Shown piece by piece: positions 51,732 through 55,813 of a stretch of 55,813 bases of DNA. Numbering within the stretch: the first letter of the stretch is position 1; the number at the start of each line of letters is the position of its first letter. Under the pieces are notes generated by a model, which saw only the letters and a list, made by a program, of their open reading frames with translations, searched no databases and was not told the DNA's origin. Made by a program: the position numbers and the translations under genes. Source of the DNA: Butyrivibrio sp. AC2005 (GTDB lineage: Bacteria; Bacillota; Clostridia; Lachnospirales; Lachnospiraceae); assembly GCF_000424145.1 (NCBI RefSeq), contig NZ_AUJI01000039.1, forward strand, positions 1 through 55,813. Reading direction: 5' to 3'.

Positions 51732-52340
51732 ATGAAGAAGAAAATTACAAAGGGAGCAAAAAAATTATTTAAGAAAGTGTCTGGTCATGCACGTAAGGTA
51801 TTCATGAACAAGACCAAAAGAATCACAATAGGGGTTTCCTTATTGCTTGCAAGCTTTTTTTACAGTTTCTTTATCCTAGATACGGCCATAACAGCGAGCA
51901 TAGCTGGATGGATGCTGGGTTTGCTTAGTTCGGCAGGAACTGTACTGGGATTATTTTTTATTATTGGAAGCAGGAAGGGTCTTAAAAAATTCTGCAAAAG
52001 GCTTATTTATGAGGCTGGAGCTGGAATAGTGGTTATCATGTCGATGACAGAGATAGCATACGGATTTAAGAAATCGGTAGTAAGACTTAACGGATTACAT
52101 CCAGTATTGCTGCTTATAGCGCTTATAGCAGCATTCTGGTATTTCAACAGAATTGCTTCCTTTATCATTTCTAATGCGGTACGTCTGACAAGTATGGCAG
52201 TCAAAGTGATAAGGAAATGGGATGTAAAAAAAGCTAGTGAAAACATGTTGGCTATAGTAAAAAACGTAGGTGCAACTGTGACTACAGTTGGAACAGGAAT
52301 TGCCGTCCTGTATGCGTTTTTTGAGAAAATTTTAAAATAG
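51732..52340 (+). CDS. Membrane protein, about four helices
   Basis: 202 residues from the ATG at 51732 (AAGGAGG nine bases upstream; an upstream GTG frame overlaps the terminator). A very basic N-terminus (~1-33) is followed by hydrophobic segments at ~34-52, 58-78, 94-112 and 120-145, and one at the C-terminus (~178-200). Its basic start and small size suggest an accessory to the preceding secreted protein, but a terminator separates them. Unknown. Confidence 0.55.
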   Translation: MKKKITKGAKKLFKKVSGHARKVFMNKTKRITIGVSLLLASFFYSFFILDTAITASIAGWMLGLLSSAGTVLGLFFIIGSRKGLKKFCKRLIYEAGAGIVVIMSMTEIAYGFKKSVVRLNGLHPVLLLIALIAAFWYFNRIASFIISNAVRLTSMAVKVIRKWDVKKASENMLAIVKNVGATVTTVGTGIAVLYAFFEKILK

Positions 52341-52375
52341 CCACAGCATATGATGGGAAGAGATTCCTAAGAGCA

Positions 52376-52417
52376 AAGGGCTGTCAGATAATAACATCTG
52401 ATGGCTCTTATTTTTTT
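52376..52417 (+). terminator. Strong rho-independent terminator
   Basis: AAGGGCTGTCAGAT pairs with ATCTGATGGCTCTT (wobbles) around a short loop, followed by ATTTTTTT. Confidence 0.85.
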
Positions 52418-52473
52418 AAACAGCAATGGCTGGAGGCATATGGGACTGATCAGCCATTAAATTAGCATTATCT

Positions 52474-52510
52474 GGGCAGCATACATTCTTTTGTGGAGAG
52501 TATGCTGCCC
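52474..52510. repeat. Perfect 11-bp inverted repeat before the deacetylase gene
   Basis: GGGCAGCATAC (52474-52484) and GTATGCTGCCC (52500-52510), 15-base loop, then ATTTTACC. Could be a further terminator or a control site 50 bases before the gene. Confidence 0.6.
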
Positions 52511-52559
52511 ATTTTACCGCTATAATCCATATAGAGATTTTTGAAGAGGAGAATATTAA

Positions 52560-53396
52560 ATGGCAAATATGATAATGCGCTTTCCGGGAGGAGTGCCAAA
52601 GGCGCTTACTTTAAGTTATGATGACGGAGTTGAGCAGGATGAAAGACTGATTGAGATTGCAGAAAAATACGGCATCAAAGGAACGTTCAACCTAAATAGT
52701 GGGTGCTTTCCGCCTGAAGATGTGGCTTATGAAAAAGGGACTATCCACAGAAGGATGCCACTGCAAAAAGCAAAGGAAGTTTATGCAAAGAGCAGTTGGG
52801 AAATAGCAGCTCATGCTTATACACATGCATCACTTGTGGGGCTTTCTGGAAATATTGCGACAGATGAGATTTTGCATGACAGGAAAGAGCTTGAGAAGCA
52901 CTTTGGGACAATAGTAAGGGGATTTGCGTATCCCTTTGGAGCCTATGATGACAGAAGTGTTGATATTCTTAAAAACTGTAGCATATGCTATGCAAGGACG
53001 GTAGAGTCAACACATGATTTTCATCTGCCAAAGGATTGGCTGAGACTTCCTGCCACTTGCCATCATGCAGATCCCGAACTAATGAATCTAGCAAAGAGAT
53101 TTGCAGAGACGAAGGACTGGTGGGATCCCATGTTCTTTTATCTCTGGGGACACAGCTATGAATTTGAAGCTTGTGATAACTGGGATGTTATCGAAGAATT
53201 CTGTAAATATATGGGACACAGGGATGACATCTGGTATGCAACAAATATTGAAATATATGATTACTGCAACGCGTTTAACCAGCTGATATTCAACACCGAA
53301 ATGACAAAGTGTCAAAATCCTACATCAAGAGGAATCTGGTTTACGTATGGAGAGAAAGATGTATATGTACCAGCTGGTGCTGCAGTAACGTTTTAA
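52560..53396 (+). CDS. Polysaccharide deacetylase (NodB-type)
   Basis: 278 residues, no signal peptide. NodB motifs: LSYDDGVEQD (motif 1, with the catalytic and metal Asp), EIAAHAYTHASL (motif 2, two metal His), RGFAYPFGAYDD (motif 3), and a late GHSYEFE. It removes acyl groups from sugars. Lack of a signal peptide suggests an intracellular sugar substrate and not wall peptidoglycan. RBS GAGGAG. Single-gene unit between terminators. Confidence 0.88.
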   Translation: MANMIMRFPGGVPKALTLSYDDGVEQDERLIEIAEKYGIKGTFNLNSGCFPPEDVAYEKGTIHRRMPLQKAKEVYAKSSWEIAAHAYTHASLVGLSGNIATDEILHDRKELEKHFGTIVRGFAYPFGAYDDRSVDILKNCSICYARTVESTHDFHLPKDWLRLPATCHHADPELMNLAKRFAETKDWWDPMFFYLWGHSYEFEACDNWDVIEEFCKYMGHRDDIWYATNIEIYDYCNAFNQLIFNTEMTKCQNPTSRGIWFTYGEKDVYVPAGAAVTF

Positions 53397-53440
53397 AATG
53401 AATTAATATAGAAGACAATCTCTTTTGGGCTGATAAGCAA

Positions 53441-53494
53441 AGAGGGCTGTCATTTTGGGGCTAATCCAAGGTGGCAGGTCTCTTATTTTTTGTT
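53441..53494 (+). terminator. Terminator after the deacetylase gene
   Basis: AGAG-GG-CTGTCA pairs imperfectly with TGGCAGGTCTCT across an internal GGGG/CC region, followed by TATTTTTTG. Confidence 0.65.
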
Positions 53495-53547
53495 TCTACA
53501 TAGGGTAAAATAAAGTTTGACGATTAGAGGACAGAGGGGGAAACGTC

Positions 53548-53811
53548 ATGACTTTGAAATTTATTCTGAATATGTTTGGTAGTAACAAAGAAAAAAATCA
53601 TTTGTTTACAGTGCGCTCTGGAGAGATCGTGCATTACGACAAAATGACTGCAGATAAGATCAAGGCATCGAAGGATTTTTATGCAGTATCAGAGGATGCT
53701 GTTTTTGATATGCATGTTTCTGCCGAAGGCGGACAGATGATTACAGAGATTGAACTGGAGGAAGCTTTGCCTGAGGGGCAGGGCTGTCTTTCACCGTTCA
53801 TTCGTATATAG
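53548..53811 (+). CDS. Small hypothetical protein
   Basis: 87 residues, alpha/beta, no signal peptide or membrane segment (LFTVRSGEIVHYDKMTADKI). RBS AGAGGGGG before the ATG. Followed 45 bases later by the SDR gene, so possibly co-transcribed with it. No family recognised. Confidence 0.5.
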   Translation: MTLKFILNMFGSNKEKNHLFTVRSGEIVHYDKMTADKIKASKDFYAVSEDAVFDMHVSAEGGQMITEIELEEALPEGQGCLSPFIRI

Positions 53812-53856
53812 ATAAAAAGTATTATTTATAAAGAATATGAAAGAAGTTTGGAGCGT

Positions 53857-54660
53857 ATGAAAACAGTAGTAATTACAGGCAGCACCAGAGGCCTTGGCTA
53901 CGAAATGGCTACGGCTTTTTTGCGTAACGACTGGAATGTTGTAATAAATGGAGTAAATGAGAACAGGCTTAACCATGCGGTAGAAAGTCTTAAAAAGATT
54001 AAAGGCAAGGGTGATATTCTTGGAGTGGCAGGTAATATCGCAAAATCTGAGGACATTCAGAATCTTATGGACAGCGCAGTAAAGCAGTTCGGAGCGATTG
54101 ATATCTGGATTAACAATGCTGGGGTGAACCAGCCTTCAAAAGCCATATGGGAGCTGACAGACTCAGAGATAGATGCGCTTCTAAATATTGACCTTCGCGG
54201 AGCAATTCTGGGAACAAAGATTGCCACGCTGCAGATGGAGAAACAATCGGAAGGCGGAATGATCTATACGGTTGAGGGATATGGAAGTAATGATGCTATG
54301 ATGCTAGGGCTCAACATGTATGGAACAACAAAAAGAGCTGTCACTCATTTTTCCAAAGCTTATGCGAAGGAACTTGAAGAGAGAAATAGCAGGGTTAGGA
54401 TTGGACGGCTATCACCGGGTATCATGATCACTGATTTTACCAAGACGGCTTTGGGAGGAGAGCAGGAAATAGAGCTTTCTGAGAAAACTAAGAACGTATA
54501 CAACATGCTAGGGGATTACCCGGATGTTGTGGCAAAGTTCCTGGTGAGAGAGATGCTGAAAGATCCTGCCAATGATGTGCACATAAACTGGCTTACGGGA
54601 CGAAAAGTGATGTTCAGGCTTATAACAGCGCCGATTAGGAAGAGGAGTTTTTTTGATTAA
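53857..54660 (+). CDS. Short-chain dehydrogenase/reductase
   Basis: 267 residues from the ATG at 53857 (TTGGAG five bases upstream; a TTG at 53848 is in frame). Rossmann motif VVITGSTRGLGYEMA (TGxxxGxG), NNAGVN, and the catalytic pair in MYGTTKRA (YxxxK). The expected catalytic Ser position reads around YTVEGYGSND and is not obvious. NAD(P)-dependent oxidoreductase; substrate unknown. The C-terminus (APIRKRSFFD) is basic. Confidence 0.85.
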   Translation: MKTVVITGSTRGLGYEMATAFLRNDWNVVINGVNENRLNHAVESLKKIKGKGDILGVAGNIAKSEDIQNLMDSAVKQFGAIDIWINNAGVNQPSKAIWELTDSEIDALLNIDLRGAILGTKIATLQMEKQSEGGMIYTVEGYGSNDAMMLGLNMYGTTKRAVTHFSKAYAKELEERNSRVRIGRLSPGIMITDFTKTALGGEQEIELSEKTKNVYNMLGDYPDVVAKFLVREMLKDPANDVHINWLTGRKVMFRLITAPIRKRSFFD

Positions 54661-54681
54661 GGCTGGTTGGAGGTGCGGCAA

Positions 54682-54882
54682 ATGATAGACTATGAAGCAT
54701 TCAAAAAGTTATTTTGTGAAATTTCCGGAGAACCAGAATTTGAGATTATTTTCCGAGGGATTAAAAATTCCTATATGATCATCAAATACGATGACCATGT
54801 TTCTTTCCAGAGGTGCGGAACTAATGATGGCAGTGGAGAGTATGAGTATCCTGGCGTAAGTTTACAAGTTATAAAAGGCTGA
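54682..54882 (+). CDS. Small hypothetical protein
   Basis: 66 residues from the ATG at 54682, which has GGAGGTG upstream; a TTG at 54667 overlaps that site. Mixed alpha/beta (EIIFRGIKNSYMIIKYDD). It follows the SDR gene by 21 bases and is followed by a long hairpin. Unknown. Confidence 0.5.
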   Translation: MIDYEAFKKLFCEISGEPEFEIIFRGIKNSYMIIKYDDHVSFQRCGTNDGSGEYEYPGVSLQVIKG

Positions 54883-54883
54883 T

Positions 54884-54917
54884 GCCTCGAAACGCAGTAA
54901 TCATCTGCGTTTCAGGC
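54884..54917. terminator. Long hairpin between convergent genes
   Basis: GCCTCGAAACGCAG pairs with CTGCGTTTCAGGC with one bulged base. It lies between a plus-strand gene and the minus-strand transposase, and lacks a T-tract. Confidence 0.5.
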
Positions 54918-54933
54918 AAGTCAAGCCGTATAC

Positions 54934-55503
54934 CTAACTATAGTATTTTTGCTGAAGTCCGTAGACCTCTTCGATCCGTGATGCCAGTTCATCACCTTCG
55001 ATGAACGCCTCTATCTTCTTGGGCTTTGCTATATCACCATAGAAGGTGGTGACCCTGTTGATCGCATTCATAGACTCAAGGCACTGATCTATACTACAGT
55101 CAATGCCTTTTTGATGAAGTTCCTTGCGAAGCAGGGTACATAATCTATAGGCAAGCACACAGATAAAGATATGTATGGCAATTCGCGGATCCGTCCAGTG
55201 AAAGATTGGCCTTACCGTCAGAAAATCTGTATCCTTCATCTGTTTAAAGGAGCTCTCTACGTGCCAGGCGCTCCGATATGCAGAAATGATCTGATAATCC
55301 GACAGATCTGTTCTGTCAGTAAACAGAGCAGTCTTTCCGAGCTGGGTTTCTGTGATGTTTTGTAGCTTCTGCTCAGAATCAGAGAATGTAAGAAGTACAT
55401 GCCCATCCTTTTCGAGTACTTCGTAATCAAAAATATCCGACATGAATTCTCTGTGCTTCAGTATTTTGGCGACAGCCTTTTGTACGCTTTCAACCGTAGG
55501 CTT
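54934..55503 (-). pseudogene. Truncated DDE transposase, IS4/IS1634-like C-terminal part
   Basis: The open frame runs from after TAA (55506-55504) with an ATG at 55443. The sequence FTDRTDLSDYQIISAYRSAWHVESSFKQMKD is the C-terminal DDE region (Y-(2)-R-(3)-E-(6)-K signature: Y, R, E, K visible) of IS4/IS1634 transposases. The first two catalytic Asp and two thirds of the usual ~500 residues are missing, so it is an inactive fragment. Its upstream break is at about 55503. Confidence 0.75.
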
Positions 55504-55532
55504 TTACCTCCTTTTTTGATAAATATACTCTC

Positions 55533-55578
55533 GGAATCTATAAGCCAGTAACAATGCGGCTTTCAGATTCCTTTTTTA
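55533..55578 (+). terminator. Hairpin with T-tract, plus strand
   Basis: GGAATCT-ATAAGCC (55533-55546) pairs with GGCTTT-CAGATTCC (55558-55571) apart from a mismatch, followed by six T. No plus-strand gene ends here, so it may belong to an IS boundary. Confidence 0.55.
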
Positions 55579-55708
55579 TTAAAATCCCCCACTTTTTTAT
55601 CAAAAAACACTTGACATTTACCTCCAAAAATGCGGCGCTTCGCGCCCTTGTTAAAAAGGATGTGTCGTTACGGCGCGGCCGTAAGTTTTTTGATTGGAGG
55701 GCGATTTT

Positions 55709-55813
55709 ATGTTACCTGTTAATTGTGGCAGTCATGCCGACTACCAAAACTTTGTTGTTGAAAATCTCCGCAAATATTACCCTGATCCAGATGCTATATC
55801 TCAAAGCACCTGG
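55709..55813 (+). CDS. Start of an unknown gene, cut by the window end
   Basis: From the ATG at 55709 (GGAGGG upstream) 35 codons are open (MLPVNCGSHADYQNFVVENL, then RKYYPDPDA). The upstream 130 bases hold GC-rich hairpins (GGCGC/GCGCC near 55634-55646; TTACGGC/GCCGTAA near 55668-55684) and a TTGACA at 55611. It may be another transposase, but the visible part is too short to say. Confidence 0.4.
   Translation, partial: MLPVNCGSHADYQNFVVENLRKYYPDPDAISQSTW

Overview
The window looks like accessory DNA of a low-GC, single-membrane Firmicute, most likely a rumen or gut Lachnospiraceae of the Butyrivibrio type. Reasons: AT-rich sequence, strong GGAGG ribosome sites, a host of secreted BspA-like, Ig-like and transglutaminase surface proteins, short hydrophobic genes, and no secretin or other outer-membrane genes. 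There are no rRNA, tRNA, ribosomal-protein or central-metabolism genes. Together with ssb, a Rad52-like annealing protein and transposon remnants, this suggests a plasmid, chromid or integrated mobile element. The genus is an inference.

Layout. (1) 1-1.9 kb: an unknown membrane protein, a hydrolase remnant and a small acidic protein. (2) 1.9-15.2 kb: one long plus-strand block. It encodes a two-domain cell-wall hydrolase, an S1/AT-hook protein, a CpaB-like SAF protein, two ParA/TadZ-like proteins whose P-loops have decayed, a CpaF/TadA ATPase, a double-domain TadB/C-like platform protein, four small proteins with one N-terminal membrane segment (pilin/TadE-like), and a membrane-anchored Mrr-like nuclease. 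This is a divergent Tad-type machine and the most interesting system here. (3) 15.4-20.6 kb: BspA-like surface protein, AAA/DUF4143 ATPase behind an array of inverted repeats, and a CxxC-repeat wall protein. (4) 20.7-27.6 kb: two large exported proteins, several tiny membrane proteins, ssb, a possible structured RNA, and a Rad52-like protein. These probably belong with block 2 as transfer and maintenance functions. (5) 28.6-30.5 kb: a decayed ISDra2-like IS200/IS605 element with tnpA, an interrupted tnpB and a probable omega RNA. (6) 30.7-32.2 kb: a membrane protein plus YozG-type regulator and two small genes. (7) 32.36-39.8 kb: two copies of an RNA polymerase alpha-CTD-like gene, the first truncated, bracketing a cassette of two large surface proteins. 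(8) 40-55 kb: a patchwork of Nudix, SUKH immunity-like, secreted, UDG-like, DEDDh exonuclease, polysaccharide deacetylase and SDR genes, mostly single units closed by their own terminators. (9) 54.9-55.8 kb: a truncated IS4/IS1634-type transposase and the start of another gene.

How they work together (inference): block 2 would build an ATP-driven surface filament or secretion device that crosses a thick wall opened by the NlpC/P60-SleB protein. Block 4 supplies exported partners and single-strand DNA handling. The rest is surface display, defence-like and mobile cargo. No prepilin peptidase, relaxase, VirB4/VirD4, CRISPR array or replication initiator is visible in the window.
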